Shown in pieces: positions 7,723 through 16,384 of a DNA stretch of 39,970 bases; positions within the stretch are counted from its first letter, which is position 1; each line of letters begins with the position of its first letter. The position numbers and the translations under genes were made by a program. The stretch spans positions 1-39,970 of the forward strand of contig CAJVZA010000009.1 of assembly GCA_913009315.1 (NCBI GenBank), given 5' to 3'. Origin of the DNA: an uncultured Hippea sp. Lineage in GTDB: Bacteria > Campylobacterota_A > Desulfurellia > JAADFJ01. The notes below the pieces were generated by a model. The model saw nothing but the letters and a program-made list of their open reading frames with translations, was not told the origin of the DNA and made no database searches.

Positions 7723-8235
7723 CTATAGTTCTGTCATTTCAGAATTTGCAATTTCCATTATTTCCTTTAAAACCGCCTTTTCGTATTCGGCCGCCTTGTC
7801 GCTTCTCGGCTTTGTTTTTATACCTTCTATTATCATTTGAGCCGGAGAAGTATCCCGTTTTACCGATTGAACATCAATTCTTACCGCGGCGGTTTTGCCG
7901 TTTGATTCAAGCGGCTCTTTAATTACTGTTGCCTTTGCCGATATGCCGAAGCTTATATCACCGGCATATACCGTTTCGATTATTATTCTTCCGTCTCTTT
8001 TGATGTTTTGAATAGTTGTCGAATCGGTTACTATTCCGGCATAGATGATTTTCTTGTTAGGGCAGTAAAATAGTGAAATCGGAGCGGTGTTTGGAGAGCC
8101 GTCCTCATTTGTCGAGCCGACAATATTTACTATCCTGTTCGGATTTTCATTAAAAAGCCTTGCCAGATCGATAATCTTTTCTTTACCCCTGTGAGATAGT
8201 TTCAGAACAAGACTATCGGATACTATTTTTGCCAT
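7723..8235 (-). CDS. Pyridoxamine 5'-phosphate oxidase-fold flavin/F420-binding protein
   Basis: 170-aa split-barrel protein distinct from the one at 6246-6770. NPNRIVNIVGSTNEDGSPNT (31-50) and the following APISLFYC are the usual first strands; the TIQNIKRDGR segment lies at the dimer/cofactor face. The protein is cytoplasmic with no signal peptide. The start is set by GGAGA five bases before the ATG and lies inside the tail of the TetR gene (23-base overlap), so regulator and first target gene are cotranscribed. The cofactor (FMN, F420 or haem) and reaction cannot be decided from sequence. Confidence 0.72.
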   Translation of the reverse strand: MAKIVSDSLVLKLSHRGKEKIIDLARLFNENPNRIVNIVGSTNEDGSPNTAPISLFYCPNKKIIYAGIVTDSTTIQNIKRDGRIIIETVYAGDISFGISAKATVIKEPLESNGKTAAVRIDVQSVKRDTSPAQMIIEGIKTKPRSDKAAEYEKAVLKEIMEIANSEMTEL

Positions 8236-8827
8236 GCATTTCTCCTTTAAATATCAATAATATAATAGAATTTAAAACCGTTTCCAGGTGATGATAATCC
8301 CTTCCTGTTTTTGAAAGCATAATTCCTCCTTCAATTGCTGCAACGATGGTTTTTGATAACTTTTCGGTTTCATTTTCTAATTCGTTATTCAGATCTCCCT
8401 CCTTTGCGGCTTCTTCGAGCAGATTTTCAATAAGTTTTTCCCACTTTTCGAATACGGCTTCAACAGCTTTTCTTATCCCTTCACTGCCGTTAGCCATCTC
8501 CAGCGCTATGTTTCCAAAAATACATCCGAATCTGCACCGGGTTCGTTTATGATAATTTAGTATTGCAGTAAACTGACCAACTATCTTTTCAACTGCAGTT
8601 TTTCCGGTCGATGAGCTGTTTAAAAATTTCATAAACTCTTCTTCGGCTTTTTTTATAACCTCGAAGCCAAGAGTTTCTTTATCGGAGAAATAGTAATAAA
8701 TTCCGCCTTTCTGAACACCGGTTTCATCAATTATTTTCTGTAATGATGTATGATTGTATCCATCAAGATTAAAAAGTTTCTTTGCGCTTTTGACGATTCT
8801 TTCCTTTGTCTGCAAATTATCCTCCAC
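8213..8827 (-). CDS. TetR/AcrR-family transcriptional repressor
   Basis: 204-aa one-component regulator. The N-terminal helix-turn-helix spans about 8-50: TKERIVKSAKKLF, then TSLQKIIDETGVQKGGIYYYF, then KETL. The C-terminal ligand domain contains CRFGCIFGNIALEM (97-110), a cysteine-bearing motif typical of one TetR subgroup whose ligands are electrophiles or multidrug compounds. A 20-base perfect operator lies 10 bases upstream of the start codon, so it should repress itself and the downstream redox genes. It overlaps the first PPOX gene by 23 bases. The inducer is unknown; nitro or quinone compounds are a reasonable guess from the neighbours. Confidence 0.87.
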   Translation of the reverse strand: MEDNLQTKERIVKSAKKLFNLDGYNHTSLQKIIDETGVQKGGIYYYFSDKETLGFEVIKKAEEEFMKFLNSSSTGKTAVEKIVGQFTAILNYHKRTRCRFGCIFGNIALEMANGSEGIRKAVEAVFEKWEKLIENLLEEAAKEGDLNNELENETEKLSKTIVAAIEGGIMLSKTGRDYHHLETVLNSIILLIFKGEMHGKNSIR

Positions 8828-8836
8828 GGCTGCCTT

Positions 8837-8856
8837 ATACCGACTGGTCGGTATAT
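8837..8856. promoter_or_regulatory. TetR-family operator
   Basis: TATACCGAC (8837-8845) and GTCGGTATA (8848-8856) form a perfect 9-bp inverted repeat around TG, directly between the promoter and the start of the TetR gene. The ACCGAC...GTCGGT symmetry is the usual shape of TetR-family operators, and its position would block initiation of the whole minus-strand cluster. Confidence 0.8.
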
Positions 8857-8857
8857 A

Positions 8858-8885
8858 TAGTAAGCATATTTATAACCTTGTCAAC
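8858..8885 (-). promoter_or_regulatory. Promoter of the TetR-headed redox cluster
   Basis: On the minus strand a perfect TTGACA (about 8880-8885) is followed after 16 bases by TACTAT (8858-8863), with an alternative TATATA two bases further on. The operator begins at the downstream edge of the -10 region, which fits repression by steric block. Confidence 0.55.
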
Positions 8886-9067
8886 TAAAGATGCTGATTT
8901 ATGAAATATGCAAGTTTAAATACGCAAGACAGACAGTAAATCGTAAATAAACAGATTTTCTATCAAGCTTTCTATTTATAATATTTTTGCTAAAATATCA
9001 TAAGGTTTTGAGAAATGCGTCAGATCGAAGCATTTTTTAGAAAATATTTGCGATTTGGGAGTGATGA

Positions 9068-11683
9068 GTGAGCGAACTGGACAAGCCGTATAATCCGTCA
9101 AATTTCGAGACAAACTGGTACAAACTTTGGGAAGAACAAGGGCTTTTTGAGCCGACGGAAACAGGAGAACCGTTTTGTATGGTGCTGCCTCCGCCGAATG
9201 TAACAGGAGTTCTTCATATAGGACATGCTTTAAATCAAACACTCCAGGATATTATAGCAAGATATAAGCGCATGAAAGGTTACGATGTTCTGTGGGTGCC
9301 GGGAACCGATCATGCCGGGATAGCAACTCAGAATGTTGTCGAAAAAGAACTGGCAAAAAAAGGTATAAGCAGATTTGATCTCGGCAGAGAAAAATTCATA
9401 GATGAAGTGTGGAAATGGCGTGCCGAATATGGCGATAGAATAGTGGATCAAATAAAGCATCTCGGATCATCTCTTTCATGGAAACACCAGCGTTTCACTA
9501 TGGATGATGACATGAGCATGGCGGTTAAAACCGTTTTTGTCTCTTTATATAACAAAGGTCTTATCTATAAAGGCAATCGTATGATAAACTGGTGTCCAAG
9601 ATGCTTAACAGCATTATCGGATCTTGAGGTTGAACATACCGACAAGTCAGGTTTTTTGTGGTACATTAAATATTGCTTAAAAAACGATAATTCAAAAAGT
9701 ATCATTGTTGCAACAACAAGACCTGAAACACTTTTTGGCGATACGGCAGTTGCAGTCAATCCGACTGACGACAGATACAAAGAATTTATCGGCAAAACCG
9801 TTCTGGTTCCATTTGTAAATCGAGAAATTCCGGTTATTGCCGATGATTATGTTGATCCTGAATTTGGAACAGGCGCACTCAAGATTACTCCCGCTCATAG
9901 CCCAAACGATTTTGAGATAGGAAAAAGGTTTAATCTCCCTGTAATTTCTGTTTTCACGGATGATGGAAAAATGAACAACCAGGCATCAAAATTTGAGGGT
10001 CTTGATCGCTACAGCTGCAGAGAACTGGTTGTAAAAGAATTAAAAGAAGCAGCACTGCTCACCGGCGAAGAACAATATATGCATAGCATAGGTCATTGTT
10101 ACAGGTGCAAAACCGAGACAGAGCCGAAAATAAGCGAGCAATGGTTTGTAAAGACAAAAGAGATGGCTAAAACGGCTAAACAGGCTATAATAGAAGGTGA
10201 GGCACGTTTTGTTCCGGCCCAATGGGAAAAAACATTTTACGAATGGATGGATAATATTTATGATTGGTGCATATCACGCCAAATCTGGTGGGGACATCGT
10301 ATTCCGGCATACTACTGCGACGATTGCACCAAAGTAGTAGTTGCAGCAGAACCGCCTGAGAAATGCCCGATATGCGGCGGAAATATGCATCAGGATGAAG
10401 ACGTTCTGGACACGTGGTTTTCATCGGCACTGTGGCCTTTTTCTACCTTAGGATGGCCGACAGACACGAAACTGCTTGAACGATTCTATCCGAATTCAGT
10501 AGTTGTCACAGGATTTGATATAATCTTTTTCTGGGTGGCAAGAATGATGATGATGGGGATAACCTTTATGAATAAGGTTCCATTTCGTAATATTTATATA
10601 CATGCACTTATTAGAGATAAACATAAACAAAAAATGAGTAAGTCAAAAGGCAATGTTATTGATCCTCTTGTTGTTATATCTAAGTATGGTGCGGATTCTG
10701 TGCGCTTTACCCTCGCCGCTTTATCTATTCAGGGACGGGATATCCTGCTTTCGGAAGAAAGAATTGAAGGATTCAGACGTTTTGCCAACAAAATATGGAA
10801 CGCATTCAAACTGATTAAAAAGCTTTTGGACGGCAGGATCGTACCCGACATTATGCCGCAGCACAGCACAACAACGGCAAGCTGCTGGATCATAACCGAA
10901 GCAAATCAAACCGTTGAACAGATATCTTATAATTTGGATCGCTATCATTTTCATGAGGCTGCAGATGCCATTTACGGTTTTATATGGCATAAATTCTGTG
11001 ATGTTTATCTTGAGATAGCCAAAAAGGAGATTAAACGGCATCCGAATGAAACGATCTTTACTCTTGCCGGTATTGCCGGAGTAGTTTTGAAGAGCCTGCA
11101 TCCGTTTATGCCGTTCGTAACCGAAGAAATCTGGTCTTCCATGCGCGAAATTCTGCAAAACGGACAAACAACCTATCTGATGAAAACCCGATTTCCAAAA
11201 TCGGGAAATGGCTTTCTTGCAGACTATAAAGACGAACATAAAAATATGGAGTCCGTACTCGATGCAGTCAAACTTATAAGATCTCTCAAAAGTGATCTTG
11301 ATATTTCAACAAGAGAGATCGTTGATGTCAAACTTATATCTTCCGATAATTCTGTTTTTTACAAATGCAGGCAGTATATTGAACAGTTGGCATTTGTGCG
11401 TATTGTTGATGACAATCTGACTGGTGCGCACAGAATAGGTGATTCTGTCGAGATTATTATTGAAGCGACCGGCAAAGAAAAAAAGAAGGCGGCATTAAAA
11501 ATTGACAAAGAAGCTGAAAAATTGAGAAATAGAATTGTTCAGCTTGAAAAAAGGCTTAATAACAGTGGATTTCTGGAGCATGCGGAACACTCTGTTGTTA
11601 TTGATATAAAAATAGAGCACAAGCACGATCTTGAACAGATCAGACAGCTTGAAAAGAAAATACTGGAGATTGATAAATTATGA
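9068..11683 (+). CDS. valS: Valyl-tRNA synthetase
   Basis: Charges tRNA-Val with valine, class I synthetase, 871 aa. PPPNVTGVLHIGHALN (41-56) contains the HIGH motif at 50-53; KMSKS lies near residue 522 in KQKMSKSKGN. The editing (CP1) domain lies between, with TTRPETLFGDTAVAV. DWCISRQIWWGHRIP marks the ValS/IleS/LeuS group. The C-terminal 70 residues are the ValS coiled-coil arm that touches tRNA (EKEKKKAALKID, then LEKRL). The start is a GTG; GGGAG lies 5-9 bases before it, and the ATG four bases upstream is in another frame. First gene of a long plus-strand run; it overlaps the next gene by ATGA. Confidence 0.97.
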   Translation: MSELDKPYNPSNFETNWYKLWEEQGLFEPTETGEPFCMVLPPPNVTGVLHIGHALNQTLQDIIARYKRMKGYDVLWVPGTDHAGIATQNVVEKELAKKGISRFDLGREKFIDEVWKWRAEYGDRIVDQIKHLGSSLSWKHQRFTMDDDMSMAVKTVFVSLYNKGLIYKGNRMINWCPRCLTALSDLEVEHTDKSGFLWYIKYCLKNDNSKSIIVATTRPETLFGDTAVAVNPTDDRYKEFIGKTVLVPFVNREIPVIADDYVDPEFGTGALKITPAHSPNDFEIGKRFNLPVISVFTDDGKMNNQASKFEGLDRYSCRELVVKELKEAALLTGEEQYMHSIGHCYRCKTETEPKISEQWFVKTKEMAKTAKQAIIEGEARFVPAQWEKTFYEWMDNIYDWCISRQIWWGHRIPAYYCDDCTKVVVAAEPPEKCPICGGNMHQDEDVLDTWFSSALWPFSTLGWPTDTKLLERFYPNSVVVTGFDIIFFWVARMMMMGITFMNKVPFRNIYIHALIRDKHKQKMSKSKGNVIDPLVVISKYGADSVRFTLAALSIQGRDILLSEERIEGFRRFANKIWNAFKLIKKLLDGRIVPDIMPQHSTTTASCWIITEANQTVEQISYNLDRYHFHEAADAIYGFIWHKFCDVYLEIAKKEIKRHPNETIFTLAGIAGVVLKSLHPFMPFVTEEIWSSMREILQNGQTTYLMKTRFPKSGNGFLADYKDEHKNMESVLDAVKLIRSLKSDLDISTREIVDVKLISSDNSVFYKCRQYIEQLAFVRIVDDNLTGAHRIGDSVEIIIEATGKEKKKAALKIDKEAEKLRNRIVQLEKRLNNSGFLEHAEHSVVIDIKIEHKHDLEQIRQLEKKILEIDKL

Positions 11684-13545
11684 AAAATATATTGAAACTG
11701 CTGCTTGCAGTCATCTTTGTTTTATTTTACGATTCTGCTTACGCCGGATATATCGGAACTCTGAGAAGCGACATTGAAAAAATTGTAGCGCCTGTATCGG
11801 GAAAAATTACAAACGCAAACAAGAAGTATATCGTGATTGATAAGGGATCTGCCGATAATATCAGACCGGGGGCTGTTATTTCAGTTTTCAGAAATTACGG
11901 AACTTATAAGCAAGACGGCAAAATCATACATCTTAAAAAAGTTGTATGCTACGCAGTCGTAGAAAAAGTAAGTAATGACAGATCTGAAGCTAAACCGATA
12001 TATGGAGTAGATGAAAAAGAGCATACCCTCTTATATATTATTCCTGACGGCTGGAAATATAAGAATCTTAAAGTACAAAAAGGTGATCTGTTTACTCTTA
12101 ACTCCGGCAGACAAAAGGTTGCAGTACTCACTAAAAATCCCGCACTTTACAACAAATTGAAGAATGGGCTTAAAAATGTAGATTTTGTTGACAAAGATTG
12201 GCTTGATACCAACAGGGTTGATCTAAAAATTTATGGTACCGATTGGAAGCGTCTGCCCGACCTTGCTTTTAAACTCGGCATTGATTATTTTCTGATTCCA
12301 AGACTTGTTCGAAAACAAAATAAAGCAGCTCTGAATCTTACGGTTATTGCCGGCATGTCGGGAAAAAGAATAGGCAATATCTCGGTTTCACTAAATAACA
12401 TTCAATATGCTGCCCTAAAGAAAAAGATGAAAAAATCGGAAATTTTAATAAATCCAAATAATATTACAGTTAGCAGTCTTGATCTTCAGTACAGACAAAC
12501 TCTTATTGATAAGCTTTTGGGCAAAGCCGGTATAAGCCTGCATCACGGCAATTATCAGATGGCAATTGCCGGACTTAATCCCATTGCAATTCTAAAAGAT
12601 ACATCTGTGGCAACAGATCTAACAATCGGCGGCATAAACGGAGATGAAAATTACCGGATTGTCGTAGCATCAGACGGATCGGCAACAATTTATAGCTATC
12701 AAAACGGTGACGTGCAAAAACTTCAGGAGCTCTCACCGATAAATGTTGCGGCTGTTGATCTATTCAAAAGTCTCCTGATAATTTCAGGTTTCAATCGTTA
12801 TGGTGCGATAAAATCAATAATTTATAGATATAGAGACAAAACAAATAGGTTTGTTAAGTTATCGGAAACGGATTCATGGATGAGATTTGTTCATTGGAAC
12901 GGCAAGGTCGTAGTTGCAAGCCAATCCGGCAGTATCGATCGATTATTTACTTCCAGGCTGTATCTCTATGCGATAAAGAACAATCGACTTGTAAAATTTG
13001 CAGATGTCAGCTACATCTCAAAGATGGCATCATTTTTCAATTGGGACAGTTTCACGCGTGGGAATAAGCAGTTTCTTATATATCTTTCCGAAAACGGCAA
13101 TATAGTCATAAGAAATGATGGAAAGGTTATTCGCAAGACAAATTCTGTTTTTGGTTTCGGCAAAAACAGAATAGTACGTTATCCCAATTCTCAAACAACG
13201 GAAAATCCGCAGGACGGGACCGTTTTGATGAGCAGGCCTATAAAATTCTTTTCGAATAAAAACGGTCTTGAAATAACCGTAGTAAGAAATTACAGAACCG
13301 CCGTCATCAATTCACTTTTCAGCAATATATCAAACGGTTCAGCTTTTATGGTCTATAATTTTGATAAATATGGTTTGCACAGGAAATACACATCAGGAAA
13401 TATCTATGGACGATTAAGCGCAATATCGGGAATAAACGATTTGCTTTTGATCGGAAGGGCAGTACCGTCTGATTTTCTGAAACGGCTATGGCAGGGTGAA
13501 AAAGAAAAAGGCGTAATAACCCTAAACCGTATGGAAACCCAATGA
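11680..13545 (+). CDS. Secreted protein of unknown function with FlgT-C-like segment
   Basis: 621-aa protein with a clear signal peptide (1-22, hydrophobic core, AYA before the cleavage site), so periplasmic or outer-membrane associated. Residues about 45-115 (KYIVIDKGSADNIRPGAVISV...) resemble the small beta-barrel seen in FlgT C-terminal and related envelope proteins, with the GS.D.I..G pattern. Residues 140-260 may be an alpha/beta domain (KVAVLTKNPALYNKL...). From about 275 on, repeated short strands such as IVVASDGSATIYSYQNGDVQ suggest a beta-propeller or VCBS-like fold. I do not recognise a named family. It overlaps valS by ATGA and argD by 4 bases, so it is part of the operon. Confidence 0.6.
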   Translation: MKNILKLLLAVIFVLFYDSAYAGYIGTLRSDIEKIVAPVSGKITNANKKYIVIDKGSADNIRPGAVISVFRNYGTYKQDGKIIHLKKVVCYAVVEKVSNDRSEAKPIYGVDEKEHTLLYIIPDGWKYKNLKVQKGDLFTLNSGRQKVAVLTKNPALYNKLKNGLKNVDFVDKDWLDTNRVDLKIYGTDWKRLPDLAFKLGIDYFLIPRLVRKQNKAALNLTVIAGMSGKRIGNISVSLNNIQYAALKKKMKKSEILINPNNITVSSLDLQYRQTLIDKLLGKAGISLHHGNYQMAIAGLNPIAILKDTSVATDLTIGGINGDENYRIVVASDGSATIYSYQNGDVQKLQELSPINVAAVDLFKSLLIISGFNRYGAIKSIIYRYRDKTNRFVKLSETDSWMRFVHWNGKVVVASQSGSIDRLFTSRLYLYAIKNNRLVKFADVSYISKMASFFNWDSFTRGNKQFLIYLSENGNIVIRNDGKVIRKTNSVFGFGKNRIVRYPNSQTTENPQDGTVLMSRPIKFFSNKNGLEITVVRNYRTAVINSLFSNISNGSAFMVYNFDKYGLHRKYTSGNIYGRLSAISGINDLLLIGRAVPSDFLKRLWQGEKEKGVITLNRMETQ

Positions 13546-14741
13546 ATACCGATCAGCTTGCCGTTATGAGCAGCAAATATCTTATGAACACATACCGGCG
13601 CCTGCCCGTATCGTTTGTTAAGGGAGACGGCTATAAATTGACTTGCAGCGACGGCAAAACATATATTGATTTTCTCGCCGGAATTGCGGTCAACAATCTT
13701 GGATATTCAAATGACAAAATAGTTGAATCGATAAAAAAGGCTTCCGAAAGACCGATTCATGTTTCCAATCTGTATATGATAGAAGAGCAGGCAAGGCTTG
13801 CTCAAAAATATATAGAAAACTCATGTCTTGATAAAGCGTTTTTTGGAAATTCCGGCGCAGAAGCCAATGAAGCGGCAATCAAGCTTGCAAGAAAATACAG
13901 CGAAGATCATTACGGTCACAACCGATATAAAATTGTAACTCTCGAAGGCTCCTTTCATGGAAGAACAATGGCTACAATTACCGCTACCGGACAAAAACGT
14001 TTTCATAACTATTTTAATCCGTTTCTGGATGGTTTTATCTATGCCGAACCTGATAATTTTGAGAAAACTATTGCTCTAATCGATAACAGTATCGCTGCCG
14101 TTATGGTTGAACTTGTGCAGGGGGAAGGCGGTATAAGACCGCTTTCAAAAGTATATGTAGAAAATCTTTATCAATACTGCAGAGAAAACAATATAATTTT
14201 TATGGTTGACGAGATTCAGACGGGAATGGGAAGAACCGGAAAACTGTTTGCATATCAGCACTATAATATAGAACCTGATATTATAACCGTTGCTAAAGCT
14301 GCCGGAGGAGGTCTGCCTATCGGTGTTATGCTCGCAAAAGAGAAATATGCAGAAAGCTTTACACCCGGAACACACGCCTCAACTTTTGGCGGCAGCCCGT
14401 TTGTATGTTCTGTTGCGTGCTCCTTTTTTGATGAACTGATATCCGGAGGGTATCTTAAAAACGCAGAAATTATGGGAAAGTATTTAATCGGTCAATTGAA
14501 CGATCTTAGAGAACGCTTTAAAGAAAAAATTTTAGATGTAAGGGGACTTGGTCTGCTTATTGGGGTAGAAATGACAGGAACATTGGCTTCAGAATTTTAT
14601 CGATTTGCGTTTGATCACCGGCTGCTTATAGGCACTGCCGGCAGCAATGTTGCCCGTTTTGAACCACCCTTAATGATAGATAAGACCGCCGCTGATTTTG
14701 CAATAACACTTTTAGAGAGATTTTTGAATGGAAAAGATTGA
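13542..14741 (+). CDS. argD: Acetylornithine aminotransferase (class III PLP transaminase)
   Basis: Converts N-acetylglutamate semialdehyde to N-acetylornithine in arginine synthesis; some members also act on succinyl-diaminopimelate. Fold type I PLP enzyme, 399 aa. FFGNSGAEANEAAIKLARKY (100-119) and GSFHGRT (136-142) bind the cofactor phosphate region. MVDEIQTGMGRTG (221-233) carries the PLP-ring aspartate, and K252 in ITVAKAAGGGLPIG is the Schiff-base lysine. Length and motifs match ArgD; other ornithine/4-aminobutyrate aminotransferases are longer. No other arg genes are nearby. It overlaps the upstream secreted protein gene (4 bases) and pgpA (14 bases). Confidence 0.9.
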   Translation: MNTDQLAVMSSKYLMNTYRRLPVSFVKGDGYKLTCSDGKTYIDFLAGIAVNNLGYSNDKIVESIKKASERPIHVSNLYMIEEQARLAQKYIENSCLDKAFFGNSGAEANEAAIKLARKYSEDHYGHNRYKIVTLEGSFHGRTMATITATGQKRFHNYFNPFLDGFIYAEPDNFEKTIALIDNSIAAVMVELVQGEGGIRPLSKVYVENLYQYCRENNIIFMVDEIQTGMGRTGKLFAYQHYNIEPDIITVAKAAGGGLPIGVMLAKEKYAESFTPGTHASTFGGSPFVCSVACSFFDELISGGYLKNAEIMGKYLIGQLNDLRERFKEKILDVRGLGLLIGVEMTGTLASEFYRFAFDHRLLIGTAGSNVARFEPPLMIDKTAADFAITLLERFLNGKD

Positions 14742-15186
14742 GTTCTTCAGAAATTTAAAACTTAGCATCGCCTCTATGGGCGGTATCGGTTTCTCTCCAT
14801 ACGCTCCCGGAACGCTCGGAAGTATCGCCGCAATTCCTATTGTCCTGGTTTTGTCGAATCATCATTGGTGGTATATTTTTATAACGTTATCCCTTTTTGT
14901 TGTTGGAACGGCTGTCGGCAACGAGGCCGAAATAATCTATCGTGAAAAAGATCCGGGGTGGGTTGTTGTAGACGAAACGGTCGGAATACTTATCTCTTTT
15001 TTTCTCGTGCCTGTTGGTTGGACTACCATAATTATCGGCTTTATCCTGTTCAGGCTGATAGATATTTCTAAGGTTTTTCCGCTGAAATTGTTAGAAAATG
15101 TGCCGGGAGGGCTCGGTATAATGCTTGATGATGCAGTTGGAGGTATAATGGTTAACATAATACTGAATATAATATCTTCTTTATGA
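14728..15186 (+). CDS. pgpA: Phosphatidylglycerophosphatase A
   Basis: Removes the phosphate from phosphatidylglycerophosphate to give phosphatidylglycerol, in the inner membrane. 152 aa with several hydrophobic segments. YAPGTLGS (25-32), DPGWVVVDETVGILI (75-89) and GGLGIMLDDAVGGI (127-140) are the conserved PgpA signatures; the acidic residues probably bind Mg2+. The start ATG lies inside the argD tail and the stop overlaps the next gene (ATGA), so expression is tied to both. Confidence is high. Confidence 0.93.
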   Translation: MEKIEFFRNLKLSIASMGGIGFSPYAPGTLGSIAAIPIVLVLSNHHWWYIFITLSLFVVGTAVGNEAEIIYREKDPGWVVVDETVGILISFFLVPVGWTTIIIGFILFRLIDISKVFPLKLLENVPGGLGIMLDDAVGGIMVNIILNIISSL

Positions 15187-15845
15187 AAAATTCTTTGATT
15201 TATCTGTTTGTCGATATAGATATCGGTGATATATTGAAACAATTCAAAACCGTTGATTTTACTATAAATGATGCGGGAGATTATAAGGAACTTTCTATGC
15301 TTACTAAAATAGGCGAAAATGACAGCATAGAAAAAATAAAGGCGACTTTTGCCGAACGCGCAGGAAAAGATGTTTGTTTTGACGATCCGTTTTACCTGAC
15401 ATCCGAACTTCTGCTTAAGGCCGGTTTAACGCTATCTACAGTTGAATCATGCACAGGAGGGTTGATAGGGAAAAGGCTAACGGACATACCGGGCAGTTCA
15501 CGCTATTATGACGGAGGCTTCATAACATACAGTAATGCCGCGAAAGCAGCACTTGGGGTAGATAAAAACATAATAGAAAAGTACGGCGCAGTAAGTGAGC
15601 AAACGGCATATCGGATGGCAGAGGCTTGTCTGAAAAATTCTTCAGCAGACATCTCTGTCTCGGTTACGGGAATTGCCGGACCGGATGGTGCGATTGAAAA
15701 TAAGCCTAAAGGTCTTGTCTGCTTTGGACTGGCAACCGTTAACGGCATCAAAACATATAAAAGACGATTCTTAGGATCAAGAGCGTTAGTCAGAAAAGCA
15801 AGCGCCAACTTTGCAATTAATCTTGTGAAAAAACAACTGATATGA
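15183..15845 (+). CDS. CinA C-terminal domain protein (nicotinamide-nucleotide amidohydrolase, PncC-like)
   Basis: 220-aa protein. Residues about 70-218 form the CinA C-terminal domain: TVESCTGGLIGKRLTDIPGS (87-106), GFITYSNAAK (112-121), SVTGIAGPDG (160-169) and GSRALVRKAS near the end. In known members this domain deamidates nicotinamide mononucleotide. Residues 1-65 look like the linker/KH-type region of full-length CinA, but the N-terminal MoCF (molybdopterin-binding-like) domain of about 250 residues is absent. The gene may thus be a naturally shortened CinA. It overlaps pgpA by 4 bases and thpR by 4 bases, and precedes recA, the classical CinA neighbour. Confidence 0.85.
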   Translation: MKNSLIYLFVDIDIGDILKQFKTVDFTINDAGDYKELSMLTKIGENDSIEKIKATFAERAGKDVCFDDPFYLTSELLLKAGLTLSTVESCTGGLIGKRLTDIPGSSRYYDGGFITYSNAAKAALGVDKNIIEKYGAVSEQTAYRMAEACLKNSSADISVSVTGIAGPDGAIENKPKGLVCFGLATVNGIKTYKRRFLGSRALVRKASANFAINLVKKQLI

Positions 15846-16384
15846 TAAGATGTTTTGTTGCAACAAAGATACCTGACGATATATCGAAAGAGATAGCAGG
15901 TTTTTGTAATCGGTTTTTGGTTAAATCTAACTTGAAGCTCAAAAGCGTACCTCCTGATAACTATCATATAACACTAAAATTTCTGGGGGATACCGGAGAA
16001 GATATAATTCTGCCTATAGAATCTGAGTTGGATGCTGTCTCGCTGGAATTAGAAACTCTTTCCGTATCATTGGGAGACCTACTGTTTTTTCCTTCAGGGC
16101 GCGGCAGAGGCTCTATTGTTATAAGGGTCGATGGCAACCTAAGATCAGTTGCGGAATTGGTAAACGAGAAAATGGAGAAATTCGGCTATAAAAGAACAGG
16201 AAATTTTGCTCCTCATGTAACGGTTTTTAGACTAAAGGAAAGCGGTGTTCCGTTATTAAAGGACTACAATCTAAATAAGTTACGATTTCGGGTAGATTCG
16301 TTTTCGCTTTTTGAGAGTACTCTGACCTCAAAAGGTTCGATATATAAAGAACTTTCAACTTTTAGATGGAGGAAAAATGAATGA
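15842..16384 (+). CDS. thpR: RNA 2',3'-cyclic phosphodiesterase (LigT family)
   Basis: 2H phosphoesterase, 180 aa, that opens 2',3'-cyclic phosphate ends on RNA (family name ThpR/LigT; its biological substrate is uncertain). Both catalytic H-x-T motifs are visible: HITLKFLG at 42-49 and HVTVFRLK at 125-132. [13 protein letters not shown] at the N-terminus is also typical. It sits between the cinA-like gene and recA with overlaps on both sides (4 and 8 bases), an order known in several bacterial lineages. The start is the ATG overlapping the upstream stop codon. Confidence 0.92.
   Translation: MIRCFVATKIPDDISKEIAGFCNRFLVKSNLKLKSVPPDNYHITLKFLGDTGEDIILPIESELDAVSLELETLSVSLGDLLFFPSGRGRGSIVIRVDGNLRSVAELVNEKMEKFGYKRTGNFAPHVTVFRLKESGVPLLKDYNLNKLRFRVDSFSLFESTLTSKGSIYKELSTFRWRKNE

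Noticed and set aside
10721-11239. 172-codon minus-strand ORF
   Set aside because: Antisense shadow of valS; no family features.
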